DNA of 64,000 nt from VBDM01 sp035499735 (GCA_035499735.1 DATJYC010000014.1:4037-68036), one strand, 5' to 3'. Shown: positions 16,496 through 25,068, counted from the first letter of the stretch. The notes: generated by a model not told the origin, from the letters alone. Translations and numbers: made by a program.

Positions 16496-17617
16496 ATGGC
16501 CCGCAACGCCGTAGTCTCGGAAGAATTCGCGAACAAGTTCGCGACCGAGAAGGAAACGCCTTACACGCGGTGGGTGCGCGGCGAGGGCCTCGACATCGTT
16601 CCCGCGCACTTCGTCCCGAACCTGCGTACGCTCGCGCTCAGGCCCTGGGCGCGGCGCGGCGGCGCGGGCGTGTTCCTCAACCACGACGCCTCGCGGACCT
16701 CGAACGACTGCTACGTGTGCGAGATCCCTGCGGGCGGCAAGCTCGCTCCGCAGCGCCAGCTGTTCGAGGAGATGATCTATGTCCTGTCCGGGCGCGGCTC
16801 GACCACGGTGTGGAACGACTCGGGGAGCCGCGTCACCTTCGAATGGAAGGCCGGATCGTTGTTCGCGATTCCGCTCAACGCCTGGCACCAGCACTTCAAT
16901 GGCGCCGGCCGGGAGAGCGCCCGCTACGCCGCGGTGACCAACGCGCCGTCAGTCATCAACCTCTACGAGGACGTCGATTTCGTGTTCAACACGAGATACG
17001 ACTTCAAGGGCCGCTTCTCCGGGGAGCCGGACTACTTCAGCGGCAAGGGCGAGCAGAAGGGTCTTCTGCTGGAGACAAACTTCGTCGCCGACGCGGTCAA
17101 CCTGCCGCTCGTGTCGGCCAGGGAGCGCGGCGCGGGCGGGGGGCATATCCGCTTCAACATGGCGCGCGGCTCGATGAACAGCCACATCTCGCAGTTTCCG
17201 GTCGGCACCTACAAGAAGGGGCACGCCCACGGTCCGGGCGCGCACGTCATCATGCTATCGGGCGAGGGCTACAGCCTGATGTGGCCGGAGGGCGACGAGC
17301 CGCGGCGTTACGACTGGCAGGTCGGTTCCATGGTCGTGCCGCCGAACATGTGGTTCCACCAGCACTTCAACACCGGAACGACGCCCGCGCGATACCTTGC
17401 GTTCAAGCACGAGGCGACGTCGATACGCAACGTGCAGGGCGTGCCCAAGGCCTGGATCAGCCGGCGCCTCGGCGGCGACCAGATCGACTACGCCGACGAG
17501 AAGCCCTCGATCCGGGCGTCCTTCGCCGAGGCGCTCGCGAGGCACGGGATGAAGCCGAGGATGGAAGAGGCCTACAACGCCGAGCTGGTCGAGCTCCCGC
17601 CGCGGGCGGCCGCATGA
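16496..17617 (+). CDS. Bicupin protein (third cupin gene)
   Basis: A 373-residue protein with two cupin domains. Domain 1 (about 60-160) has APQRQLFEEMIYVLSGRGS, in which the first His pair is replaced by Gln-Arg-Gln, and ends in IPLNAWHQHFNGAG. Domain 2 (about 210-310) has GTYKKGHAHGPGAHVIMLSG with a clear H-x-H and ends in VPPNMWFHQHFNTG. Metal is therefore likelier in the C-terminal domain. The arrangement resembles gentisate or homogentisate-like bicupin dioxygenases, but identity is not established. It is the last gene of the tightly packed run that starts at 9512. Confidence 0.75.
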   Translation: MARNAVVSEEFANKFATEKETPYTRWVRGEGLDIVPAHFVPNLRTLALRPWARRGGAGVFLNHDASRTSNDCYVCEIPAGGKLAPQRQLFEEMIYVLSGRGSTTVWNDSGSRVTFEWKAGSLFAIPLNAWHQHFNGAGRESARYAAVTNAPSVINLYEDVDFVFNTRYDFKGRFSGEPDYFSGKGEQKGLLLETNFVADAVNLPLVSARERGAGGGHIRFNMARGSMNSHISQFPVGTYKKGHAHGPGAHVIMLSGEGYSLMWPEGDEPRRYDWQVGSMVVPPNMWFHQHFNTGTTPARYLAFKHEATSIRNVQGVPKAWISRRLGGDQIDYADEKPSIRASFAEALARHGMKPRMEEAYNAELVELPPRAAA

Positions 17618-17687
17618 CGCTGTGGCGCGCCCCGGGATTTTGGGGCACAATCCGGCGCAGAATATTGTTTGGGCAGGAGTTTTGAGG

Positions 17688-18281
17688 ATGGCGGGCGAAA
17701 TTCCGCTGATTCTGACGCTCGATAATCACGGCGTGCCGCACCGCTGGGTCACCTGGCAGCAGGCGTGCTTCTACTACGCCAAGAACCTGGTCGCGTGGAC
17801 GCTGGGCGAGCGCGAGTTCGTGTTCCACGGCGGCATTTCCCAGGCGACCGGAAAGCGCTCGAGCATCACGGCGCGCTCGATCATCGCGATCAAGGGCAAG
17901 GCGATGGCGATGCGCGGCTTCAACCAGGTGCCGCCGCTCAACAACCGCGAGCTGTTCCGTCGCGACCGCCAGATCTGCGCCTATTGCGGCGGAGGATTCA
18001 GCTTCCTGCGCCTTACGCGCGACCACATCAGGCCGGTGTCGCGCGGCGGTACCGACACCTGGATGAACGTGGTCACGGCGTGCCGCTCGTGCAACGGGGT
18101 CAAGCGCAACCGTCTGCCCGAGGAGTCGGGCCTGCAACTCCTGTACGCGCCCTACGTGCCGAACAAGGCCGAGTATCTGATTCTCACGAATCGCAAGATC
18201 CTCGCGGACCAGATGGAGTTTCTGGTTCAGCACGTGTCCTCGCACAGCCGCGTTCTCGCGCCGGCGATCGCGGCGGCGTAG
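17688..18281 (+). CDS. HNH endonuclease domain protein
   Basis: A 197-residue protein. ATG 17688 follows CAGGAG at 8 bases. The C-terminal half carries a zinc-binding HNH unit: ICAYCGGGF, then TRDHIRPVSRGGTDTWMNVV, then ACRSCNGVKRNR. The N-terminal half (LILTLDNHGVPHRWVTWQQA) is seen in a family of chromosomal HNH proteins of betaproteobacteria. Codon use matches its neighbours and no intron or mobile-element ends are seen, so it is a resident nuclease of unknown role, perhaps in DNA repair. A 3-methyladenine glycosylase lies two genes on. Confidence 0.8.
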   Translation: MAGEIPLILTLDNHGVPHRWVTWQQACFYYAKNLVAWTLGEREFVFHGGISQATGKRSSITARSIIAIKGKAMAMRGFNQVPPLNNRELFRRDRQICAYCGGGFSFLRLTRDHIRPVSRGGTDTWMNVVTACRSCNGVKRNRLPEESGLQLLYAPYVPNKAEYLILTNRKILADQMEFLVQHVSSHSRVLAPAIAAA

Positions 18282-18299
18282 CCCCTTTCCGGCGGCGCC

Positions 18300-19313
18300 G
18301 TGCAGGATTTCTGGCGCAATTCCGGATTTCACCTGCTCGGGCGCGACGCGCAGGGGCGCCTGTCGGTCACCGACGACTTCCTGCGCGCCTACCTGCTGCG
18401 CCCCGAGATCAGGCCGGTCGAGGAATCCGGGCCGAACGAGATCGCGCTCCACGAGGCGCTGCTCGACGACCCGCGGCGCGAGGTGGCCGCAGCGGAGGTC
18501 CAGGGGATCGAGGAAGCCGACGCCCGCGACAACTACCGCATCCTGCTCGATTTCCTCGCGCGGTTGAAGCGCGCCGAGTCCCTCGAATCCTGCTACCTCG
18601 GCATCTTCTCGGGCGGCGGCGTCGCGACGCCGCCGCTCTTCATCGACCAGCTCGCACAGATCATCGTGCGCAACGTTCTCGAGGGTTGCGAGGACCCGCT
18701 CGAGCCCCGCGCCGCGGAGCTGTTCTTTCGCGAGCAGAAAGCGAGCACGGAGGACGGCGCTGTGATGCTCGCCGACCTGGAGACGGTCGAGATGCACGCT
18801 ACGGGCGGCAAGTACGGCAGCCTGGGCCGGCTGATCGTCGAATCGCAGGCGCCGCTCGCCAGCGTGAATCTCGACGTGCTCGACACCGACAACGCGCGTC
18901 TTTACTGGATGCGCGATCAGCGGCACGACCTGGTCATCAGCATGAACTTCGGGCGCGCGGCGAACCAGGCGTTCTGCCGCGTGATGGAGAAGTGGATCGC
19001 GCATTTTATCGGGGCAAAGGTGAGCATCCGGCCGCTCAGGGCGATCGAGGACCGTGAATGGTCCTGGCATCTGGGCCTGGACGCCGAATCGACGGCGATG
19101 CTCAATGCGCTGTGGCGGGGAGAGGAGGTCGAGCCCGGGACTCTGAGGCGCATGCTCGCATTGTTTCGCCTCGACTTCGAGGATACGTCCGCCGTGCGCG
19201 CCGAATTCGCGGGGAAGCCGGCATACATGGCCCTGTCGATGAACGAGGCGGGCGTGGTACGGATGAAGCCGCAGAATCTCCTGGTCAACCTGCCGCTCGC
19301 ACTGCGCGCCTGA
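18300..19313 (+). CDS. DUF6352 family protein
   Basis: A 337-residue soluble protein beginning at GTG 18300. The start MQDFWRNSGFHLLGRDAQGR and later ATPPLFIDQLAQIIVRNVLEG fit the uncharacterised DUF6352 family. No signal peptide, membrane segment or catalytic motif is evident. It sits 18 bases after the HNH gene and 5 bases before the DNA glycosylase, so cotranscription is likely. Function is unknown. Confidence 0.7.
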   Translation: MQDFWRNSGFHLLGRDAQGRLSVTDDFLRAYLLRPEIRPVEESGPNEIALHEALLDDPRREVAAAEVQGIEEADARDNYRILLDFLARLKRAESLESCYLGIFSGGGVATPPLFIDQLAQIIVRNVLEGCEDPLEPRAAELFFREQKASTEDGAVMLADLETVEMHATGGKYGSLGRLIVESQAPLASVNLDVLDTDNARLYWMRDQRHDLVISMNFGRAANQAFCRVMEKWIAHFIGAKVSIRPLRAIEDREWSWHLGLDAESTAMLNALWRGEEVEPGTLRRMLALFRLDFEDTSAVRAEFAGKPAYMALSMNEAGVVRMKPQNLLVNLPLALRA

Positions 19314-19318
19314 CGGCC

Positions 19319-19939
19319 ATGGCCGCCGCACCTTACTGGAACCGCGCCAAGCGCGAGCTCGCGCGCAGCGACCCCGTGCTCGGGCGCATCATCCGCGCCC
19401 ATCCGCGCATAGCGCTCGAGCCGCGGGGCGAGCCTTTCCATACCCTCGCTCGTTCCATCGTCGGACAGCAGATCTCGGTCAAGGCCGCGGCGAGCATCTG
19501 GGCGCGGGTCTGCGCCGTGGCGCCGCGGATGCATCCGAAGGAAATCGCCGACGCCAAGCACATCAGGCTTCGCGCCTGCGGCCTGTCGCAGCGCAAGGCC
19601 GAATACCTTGCGGATCTCGCGCGTCACTTCGTCGACGGCACCCTGCGGCCGCGGGTATGGCAGCGGATGGACGACGAGGCGGTCATCGCCGAGCTGGTGC
19701 AGGTGCGCGGCATCGGCCGCTGGACCGCGGAGATGTTCCTGATGTTCAACCTGCTGCGTCCCGACGTGCTCCCCCTCGCCGATCTCGGGTTGCAGCGCGC
19801 GATCCGCATCCACTACTTCAGGGGGCGATCGGTGTCGCCGCGCACCATGCGCCGTGTCGCCGAGGGTTGGGCGCCGTGGCGCTCGGTCGCGACCTGGTAC
19901 CTGTGGCGCAGCCTGGACCCCGTCCCCGTCGAGTATTGA
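19319..19939 (+). CDS. DNA-3-methyladenine glycosylase II family (HhH-GPD)
   Basis: A 206-residue base-excision repair enzyme. FHTLARSIVGQQISVKAAAS and the helix-hairpin-helix LVQVRGIGRWTAEMFLMFNL are followed by a VLPLADLGLQRAI loop whose Asp is the catalytic residue position of AlkA-type glycosylases. It would remove alkylated bases such as 3-methyladenine. It lacks the N-terminal AlkA_N domain of E. coli AlkA, as in the shorter bacterial forms. ATG 19319 lies 5 bases after the DUF6352 stop, and accA follows 37 bases on. Confidence 0.85.
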   Translation: MAAAPYWNRAKRELARSDPVLGRIIRAHPRIALEPRGEPFHTLARSIVGQQISVKAAASIWARVCAVAPRMHPKEIADAKHIRLRACGLSQRKAEYLADLARHFVDGTLRPRVWQRMDDEAVIAELVQVRGIGRWTAEMFLMFNLLRPDVLPLADLGLQRAIRIHYFRGRSVSPRTMRRVAEGWAPWRSVATWYLWRSLDPVPVEY

Positions 19940-19976
19940 CCCGGGCTTGGAGTACAATGGGCGCCGGAATTTCCCC

Positions 19977-20945
19977 ATGAAAACAACGTTTCTCGACTTT
20001 GAGCAGTCGATCGCCGAGGTCGAGGCGAAGATCGAGGAGCTGCGCTTCGCCCAGGAGGAATCGGCGACGGACATCTCCGAGGAGATCCAGCGCCTGCAGA
20101 AGAAGAGTGCCGCGCTCACCAAGGAGATCTACTCCAAGCTCACGCCTTGGCAGGTATCCCAGGTAGCGCGGCATCCGCAGCGCCCCTACACGCTCGACTA
20201 CGTCGCCGCGCTGCTCACCGATTTCGAGGAGCTCCACGGCGACCGCGCGTTCGCCGACGACCCCTCCATCGTCGGCGGGCTCGGGCGCTTCAACGGCCAC
20301 TCGGTCATGGTCATCGGGCACCAGAAGGGCCGGGACACCAAGGAGAAGATCTCCCGGAACTTCGGCATGCCTCGGCCCGAGGGCTATCGCAAGGCGATGC
20401 GGCTCATGCGCCTCGCCGAAAAGTTCAACGTTCCCGTCATCACCTTCGTCGATACGCCGGGGGCCTATCCGGGCATCGGCGCCGAGGAGCGCGGCCAGGG
20501 GGAGGCGATCGGCCACAACCTGTACGTCATGGCGGAGCTCAAGGTGCCCATCGTGAGCACGGTGATCGGCGAGGGCGGCTCGGGCGGCGCGCTCGCGATC
20601 GCGGTCGGCGACACCGTGATGATGCTCCAGTACGCGACGTATTCGGTCATTTCCCCGGAGGGCTGCGCCTCGATCCTCTGGAAGAGCGCGGACAAGGCGC
20701 CAGAGGCCGCGGAGACGCTCGGCATCACCTCGAGCCGCCTGAAGGCGCTCGGCCTCATCGACAAGGTGATCAGCGAGCCGCTCGGCGGCGCCCACCGTGA
20801 CCCGGATGCGATGGCGCAAAACCTCAAGCGTGCTCTGAGCGACGCCCTGCGCGCTCTGGGCGACAAGCGCCCCCAGGAACTCGTCGAGGAACGCTTTGAG
20901 CGCCTCATGGGTTATGGGAAATTCAAGGAAGCCGAGCTCAGGTGA
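19977..20945 (+). CDS. accA: Acetyl-CoA carboxylase carboxyltransferase subunit alpha
   Basis: A 322-residue protein, the normal AccA length. With AccD it transfers carboxyl from carboxybiotin to acetyl-CoA, the first step of fatty-acid synthesis. The helical N-terminus (KTTFLDFEQSIAEVEAKIEE) and the carboxyltransferase core are clear: RHPQRPYTLDYV, FNVPVITFVDTPGAYPGIGA, GEGGSGGALAIAVGD, YSVISPEGCASILWK. The end overlaps tilS, a common accA-tilS pairing in betaproteobacteria. A TACAAT hexamer at 19953-19958 may belong to its promoter, but no fitting -35 is seen. Confidence 0.97.
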   Translation: MKTTFLDFEQSIAEVEAKIEELRFAQEESATDISEEIQRLQKKSAALTKEIYSKLTPWQVSQVARHPQRPYTLDYVAALLTDFEELHGDRAFADDPSIVGGLGRFNGHSVMVIGHQKGRDTKEKISRNFGMPRPEGYRKAMRLMRLAEKFNVPVITFVDTPGAYPGIGAEERGQGEAIGHNLYVMAELKVPIVSTVIGEGGSGGALAIAVGDTVMMLQYATYSVISPEGCASILWKSADKAPEAAETLGITSSRLKALGLIDKVISEPLGGAHRDPDAMAQNLKRALSDALRALGDKRPQELVEERFERLMGYGKFKEAELR

Positions 20946-22326
20946 GCTGCCCGAGAGGGTAGCGGCGGCGCTCGCGCCTGCAGTTGCACCGGGCGCTAAT
21001 CTGGTGGTCGCCTTGTCCGGCGGCCTGGATTCGACGGTGCTGCTGACCGTTCTCGCCGAACTCTCGGCCCGCCTCAGGTTCTCGCTGCGGGCTCTGCACG
21101 TCAACCACGGCATCAGCCCGAACGCGGGCCGATGGGCCGAATTCTGCGCCGCGCAGTGCGGGCGCATGAGCATCCCCCTCCAGACCGAAAAGGTCGACAT
21201 CACGCCGCACCGCGCCCTCGGCCTCGAGGGCGCGGCGCGCAAGGCGCGCTACGAGGTGTTCGCTCGCGTCGATGCCGACTTCGTCGTTCTCGCGCAGCAC
21301 CGGGACGACCAGGCCGAGACGCTCTTGCTGAGACTGCTCCGGGGCGCGGGCCTTCGCGGACTCGCGGCGATGGCTTCCCTGCGGCCCCATGCCGGGGCCC
21401 GGGCGAAGCTGGTGCGGCCCCTGCTCGACGTTTCGCGCGCCGAGATCGAGGCGTACGCACGGGACCTCGAGCTGGAATGGATCGAGGACGAGAGCAACGA
21501 CGATACCGCGCGCGCCCGCAACTTCCTCCGACACGAAGCGTTGCCGCTCTTGGAGAGGCAGTTTCCCGCGGCGCGCGCGGCGATCGCGCGGGCCGCGGCC
21601 AACCTCGGGGAAGCGCGCGAGCTGGTCGATACTATGGCGCAGGGCGACCTCGCCGCCTGCGGCGACGGTGAAGGCGTCGGCGTCTCCGCCTTGCTCGCGC
21701 TGGGCGAGGCGAGGGCGAAGAACGCGCTGCGCTACTGGTGCGAGTCGCTGGGGATCGATCCTCTGTCGTCCTCCCGTCTGGGAGAGCTCCTGCGCCAGCT
21801 CAGGGAATCCCGCGCCGATGCCCGGACGAGCCTCGTCGCGGGAGAATGGGAATTGCAGCGCTACCGGGACCGGCTTCACCTTGACCCGGTGCTATCCGCG
21901 CTCGGGAACGACCTGAACGAGGAATGGAAAGGCGAGAACGCGCTGCCGCTGCTCGCGCTCGGCGGCGTGCTGAAGTTCAAGCCGGAGGAGGGGCGGGGCT
22001 TGAGCGTCCACAAGCTGCGTTCCGCGCGCGTCACCGTTCGCCTGCGAAAGGGCGGCGAGCGCCTGCGTCTCGATCACCGCCGCCCCAGGCGCACGCTGAA
22101 GAACCTGTTCCAGGAGCGCGGCGTTCCGCCGTGGCGCCGCGACCGCCTGCCACTGGTCTACTGCGGCGAAAGCCTGGTTTCCGTTCCCGGAGTGGGCGAT
22201 GCCTGCGAGTTCCGCGCCGCCCCGGGCGAGGCGGGACTCATCGTGACGTGGGAACCGCTCGGGGAGACACTGGAAGCGGCGGCTCGGGGGCTTCGGCCGC
22301 GAGCCTCGGGAAGAGAACGCGTATGA
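20914..22326 (+). CDS. tilS: tRNA(Ile)-lysidine synthase
   Basis: About 470 residues. The N-type ATP pyrophosphatase loop VALSGGLDSTVLL, HVNHGISPNAGRWAEFCAAQ and the AQHRDDQAETLLLRLLRGAG motif identify TilS, which converts C34 of tRNA-Ile(CAU) to lysidine. A TilS C-terminal domain (GGERLRLDHRRPRRTLKNLF, QERGVPPWRRDRLPLVY) is present. The start is uncertain: ATG 20914 lies inside accA, and an upstream TTG 20896 is also possible. The last 89 bases overlap the histidine kinase gene on the opposite strand. Confidence 0.95.
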   Translation: MGNSRKPSSGELPERVAAALAPAVAPGANLVVALSGGLDSTVLLTVLAELSARLRFSLRALHVNHGISPNAGRWAEFCAAQCGRMSIPLQTEKVDITPHRALGLEGAARKARYEVFARVDADFVVLAQHRDDQAETLLLRLLRGAGLRGLAAMASLRPHAGARAKLVRPLLDVSRAEIEAYARDLELEWIEDESNDDTARARNFLRHEALPLLERQFPAARAAIARAAANLGEARELVDTMAQGDLAACGDGEGVGVSALLALGEARAKNALRYWCESLGIDPLSSSRLGELLRQLRESRADARTSLVAGEWELQRYRDRLHLDPVLSALGNDLNEEWKGENALPLLALGGVLKFKPEEGRGLSVHKLRSARVTVRLRKGGERLRLDHRRPRRTLKNLFQERGVPPWRRDRLPLVYCGESLVSVPGVGDACEFRAAPGEAGLIVTWEPLGETLEAAARGLRPRASGRERV

Positions 22327-23656
22327 ACGTTCCGCGGCCGGCCGCGGGCTGACCGAGGTCGACCCGGGCGTTGTGCCGCTGGGCGATCTCCGAGACGATC
22401 GACAGCCCCAGGCCGCAGCCTTCGCCTCCCGTAGCGGGGATGCGGTAGAAGCGCTCGAAGACCTTCTCCCTTTCCGCCTCGGGAATGCCCGGTCCGTTAT
22501 CCTCGACCTCGAACACCGCCTCGCCGCCGCGCGCTGCCGTGCGCACCGTGACGCTCCCCCCGCCCTGGGTGTAGGCGAGGGCGTTGTCGACCAGATTCGC
22601 CGCCAACTCTCGAAGAAGAAGGGGCTCTCCCAGCGTCCACGCGTCTTCGAGCTCGAATCCGAGGTCAATGTTCGCTGCGACGGCGCGCTGCACCCAATCG
22701 CGCACGTCGCGACCGACGATCTCGTGGAGGTTGACGGGCTGACCGCTCGGTCCCTCCCCCGGCTCGGCGCGCGCCAGGGTGAGCAGCTGGTTGACGAGGT
22801 GACTGGTGCGCTGGGTTTCTCCCGCGATCATGTCCAGCAGCGAGCGCAATTCCGCGCCGGATTGCTCGCGCCGGGCGAGCTCCGCGTGGGTCTTCAGGCC
22901 GGCGAGAGGCGTGCGCAGCTGGTGTGCCGCGTTGGCGATGAAGCGCTGCTGCGAGGCGATCACGGCGTTCAGCCGGGAAAGCAGCTGGTTGAGCGCGGAG
23001 ATGAGCGAGCGCACCTCGCGCGGCTTGTCACGCTCGGAAACCGGGCGCAGGTCCCTCGGCGAGCGCGCGGCGATCTCTTCGCGCAGCCGGTCGAGCGGCC
23101 GCAAGCCCTGGCCGATGCCGAGCCACAGCAGCGCCACCGCGGCAAACGCGATCAGCACTTGCGGAACGGCCGAGGCGACCAGAAGCTCGAGGACGAGCTT
23201 GTCGCGTTTGATCAGCGTCTCGGCGACCTGAACGATGGCGGTGTCCCCGCCGTCGACTTGCACCGCGCGCGCGGCGACGCGCACGCGCTCCCCCTCGAGC
23301 TTGGCATCGTAGAAGCTGTGCTCCCCGGGGTGCAGTCGGTCGGGCGGCGCGGGCAGGCGGGCGGTTCCAGCGATCAGTTCCTCACCGCCGCGCCCAAGGA
23401 CCGCGTAGTAGACGCGGTCCTCGGTGTCGATGCGCAACGCATCGATGGCGATCGAGGGAAGGTCGAGCTCGATACGGTTTCCGGTGCGCCGCAGATGGCT
23501 CGCGATCGCCAGCACCGGGTCGAGCAGGGCGCTGTCGTACGCCTTCGTGGCGGCATTGAGGGCGATGCGGTAGGAGACGAAGGTTCCGGCGGTGACGAGC
23601 AGCAGCAGCGGGCCGAGCAGCCAGTAGGTGAGTCGCTGGCGAAGGCTAGACTGCAT
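22238..23656 (-). CDS. Sensor histidine kinase (TctE/QseC type)
   Basis: A 472-residue membrane kinase. Two membrane segments (about 10-30 and 163-185) flank a 2CSK_N-type periplasmic domain. Then come a HAMP-like linker, the H-box FIANAAHQLRTPLAGLKTHA (phospho-His), the N-box ELAANLVDNALAYT, and the G-boxes DNGPGIP and GCGLGLSIV. It would phosphorylate the response regulator encoded just upstream, with which it overlaps by 11 bases. No tricarboxylate transporter is nearby, so the signal cannot be assigned. Confidence 0.9.
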   Translation of the reverse strand: MQSSLRQRLTYWLLGPLLLLVTAGTFVSYRIALNAATKAYDSALLDPVLAIASHLRRTGNRIELDLPSIAIDALRIDTEDRVYYAVLGRGGEELIAGTARLPAPPDRLHPGEHSFYDAKLEGERVRVAARAVQVDGGDTAIVQVAETLIKRDKLVLELLVASAVPQVLIAFAAVALLWLGIGQGLRPLDRLREEIAARSPRDLRPVSERDKPREVRSLISALNQLLSRLNAVIASQQRFIANAAHQLRTPLAGLKTHAELARREQSGAELRSLLDMIAGETQRTSHLVNQLLTLARAEPGEGPSGQPVNLHEIVGRDVRDWVQRAVAANIDLGFELEDAWTLGEPLLLRELAANLVDNALAYTQGGGSVTVRTAARGGEAVFEVEDNGPGIPEAEREKVFERFYRIPATGGEGCGLGLSIVSEIAQRHNARVDLGQPAAGRGTFIRVLFPRLAAEAPEPPLPVSPRAVPTSR

Positions 23657-24320
23657 CCGGGTCTTCGACCATGTAGCCGAACCCGCGCACTGTCCGGATC
23701 CTGATCCCGGCGTCGTGCAGCTTCGAGCGCAGCCGGGATATGTACACCTCGATGGCGTTGTGAGTGAGCGAATCGTCCCAACTGCACATCGCCTGCAGCA
23801 TGTGCTCCTTGCTGACGACCTGCCCGATGCGCGTCAGCAGGTACTCGAGCACCGCCCACTCGCGCGGCGTGAGGTCGAGAACTTCCGTACCGATGCTTGC
23901 GCGCCGCGCGACCGTGTCCACGCTGAGGCGTCCGAAGCGCAGCTTCGGGCTCTTGACCACCTGGCTGCGCCGGATCAGCGCGCGAACGCGCGCTTCGAGC
24001 TCGGGAAGCGAGAAGGGCTTGGTGACGTAGTCGTCGGCACCGAGGTCCAGCCCGCGCACCCGGTCGGCCTCGGCGTCGTGGGCGGTGAGAATCAGAATGC
24101 TGCCCGCATGACTGTCCCGGCGCAGTTGTCGAAGAACCTCGAAGCCGTCTACCCCGGGCAGGCTGATATCGAGAACGACCAGGTCGTAGTGCTCCTCGGC
24201 GCACGCTCGGAGCGCGAGCTCGCCCGTTTCCGCATGGTCCACGGCGTACCCCGATTGGCGCAGCGTCCGCGTCAGGCCGTCGGCCAGCGCCTTGTCGTCC
24301 TCGACGATGAGAACCCGCAT
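23646..24320 (-). CDS. OmpR-family response regulator (TctD/QseB type)
   Basis: A 224-residue protein. The receiver domain (1-115) has the acidic pocket VEDDKA, phospho-acceptor DLVVLDISLPGVDG (Asp51) and YVTKPF (Lys). The C-terminal winged helix (about 125-220) has LTPREWAVLEYLLTRIGQVV, then SRLRSKLHDAGIRIRTVRGF and GYMVE. ATG 24320 starts exactly at MRVLIVEDD. It is cotranscribed with the downstream kinase gene. A terminator-like hairpin lies 84 bases upstream on the same strand. Confidence 0.92.
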   Translation of the reverse strand: MRVLIVEDDKALADGLTRTLRQSGYAVDHAETGELALRACAEEHYDLVVLDISLPGVDGFEVLRQLRRDSHAGSILILTAHDAEADRVRGLDLGADDYVTKPFSLPELEARVRALIRRSQVVKSPKLRFGRLSVDTVARRASIGTEVLDLTPREWAVLEYLLTRIGQVVSKEHMLQAMCSWDDSLTHNAIEVYISRLRSKLHDAGIRIRTVRGFGYMVEDPDAV

Positions 24321-24403
24321 GGCAAGTGTCTGAACCGGTTCAAACTTCAGAATAGCACGCGCGCCGACTCCGGATTCTGGATCTGGGCGCGAGGACATAC
24401 CGG

Positions 24404-24438
24404 AAAAAAGTGCGTGGGAGCGTGTTGCGCTCCCACGC
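24404..24438 (-). terminator. Strong hairpin plus T-run with no gene before it
   Basis: On the minus strand GCGTGGGAGCG (24438-24428), a five-base loop and CGCTCCCACGC (24422-24412) form a perfect 11-bp stem, followed by AC and six Ts. It reads like an intrinsic terminator for minus-strand RNA. No minus-strand gene ends here, and it lies upstream of the response regulator, so it may be an attenuator or the end of a small RNA. Confidence 0.6.
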
Positions 24439-24562
24439 CACAGAGGAGGAAAGAGACTACGCGCCCGACTGTACGCGCGCTGGCTTGCAACAACCTGATG
24501 TAAGCTTACAAGATCCTGACCGTGGGCGGCGGAGGCGCCATGCTGAAGGGGACACGCAGATG

Positions 24563-24591
24563 GCGACACCCCAGCAAAGGCTTGATAAAAT
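24563..24591 (+). promoter_or_regulatory. Candidate sigma70 promoter for the ndk operon
   Basis: GCGACA (-35, 4/6) at 24563-24568, a 17-base spacer and TAAAAT (-10, 5/6) at 24586-24591, about 50 bases before the ndk ATG. A weaker alternative lies at about 24487 (TTGCAA, 16 bases, TACAAG). Confidence 0.45.
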
Positions 24592-24642
24592 AGAACGTTA
24601 GGCGCATTTCCCATCCTCCCGAATCCCACTGGAGAAACCTGC

Positions 24643-25068
24643 ATGGCGGTAGAGCGAACCCTGTCCATCATCAAACCCGACGCGGTGGCCAAGAATGCCA
24701 TCGGGGACATCTATTCCAGGTTCGAGAAGGCGGGTCTGCGAATCGTGGCGGCCAGGATGCTCACTCTGTCGCAGGTCCAGGCGGAGGGATTCTACGCCGT
24801 GCATCGCGAGCGCCCCTTCTTCCGGGACCTGGTGAGATTCATGATATCCGGACCGATCATGGTCCAGGTCCTCGAGGGCGAGGACGCGATTGCCAGGAAC
24901 CGCGAGCTGATGGGGGCGACCGACCCGAAGAAGGCGAAGAAGGGAACCATCCGCGCCGAATTTGCCGACAGCATCGACGCCAACGCGGTGCACGGCTCCG
25001 ACGCGCCCGACACCGCGCGCACGGAGATCGCCTACTTTTTCCCGGCGTCCGAGATCTTCTCAAGATAG
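24643..25068 (+). CDS. ndk: Nucleoside diphosphate kinase
   Basis: A 141-residue cytosolic enzyme that equilibrates NTP and dNTP pools through a phospho-His intermediate. It opens with AVERTLSIIKPDAVAKNAIG. The catalytic His lies in NAVHGSDAPDTARTEIAYFF. GPIMVQVLEGEDAI and the RELMGATDPKKA loop are typical, and the length is normal. An ACTGGAGA site precedes the ATG. It is the first gene of a long run in the same direction, and rlmN begins right after its stop. Confidence 0.97.
   Translation: MAVERTLSIIKPDAVAKNAIGDIYSRFEKAGLRIVAARMLTLSQVQAEGFYAVHRERPFFRDLVRFMISGPIMVQVLEGEDAIARNRELMGATDPKKAKKGTIRAEFADSIDANAVHGSDAPDTARTEIAYFFPASEIFSR

Noticed and set aside
17688..18281. HNH gene as a homing endonuclease or mobile element
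   Set aside because: No intron, intein, inverted ends or duplicated target is seen. Codon use matches neighbours, and similar genes are resident in betaproteobacterial chromosomes.
24519..24551. Short minus-strand peptide (about 10 codons) in the ndk leader
   Set aside because: It stops almost at once and has no ribosome-binding site; not supported as a gene.
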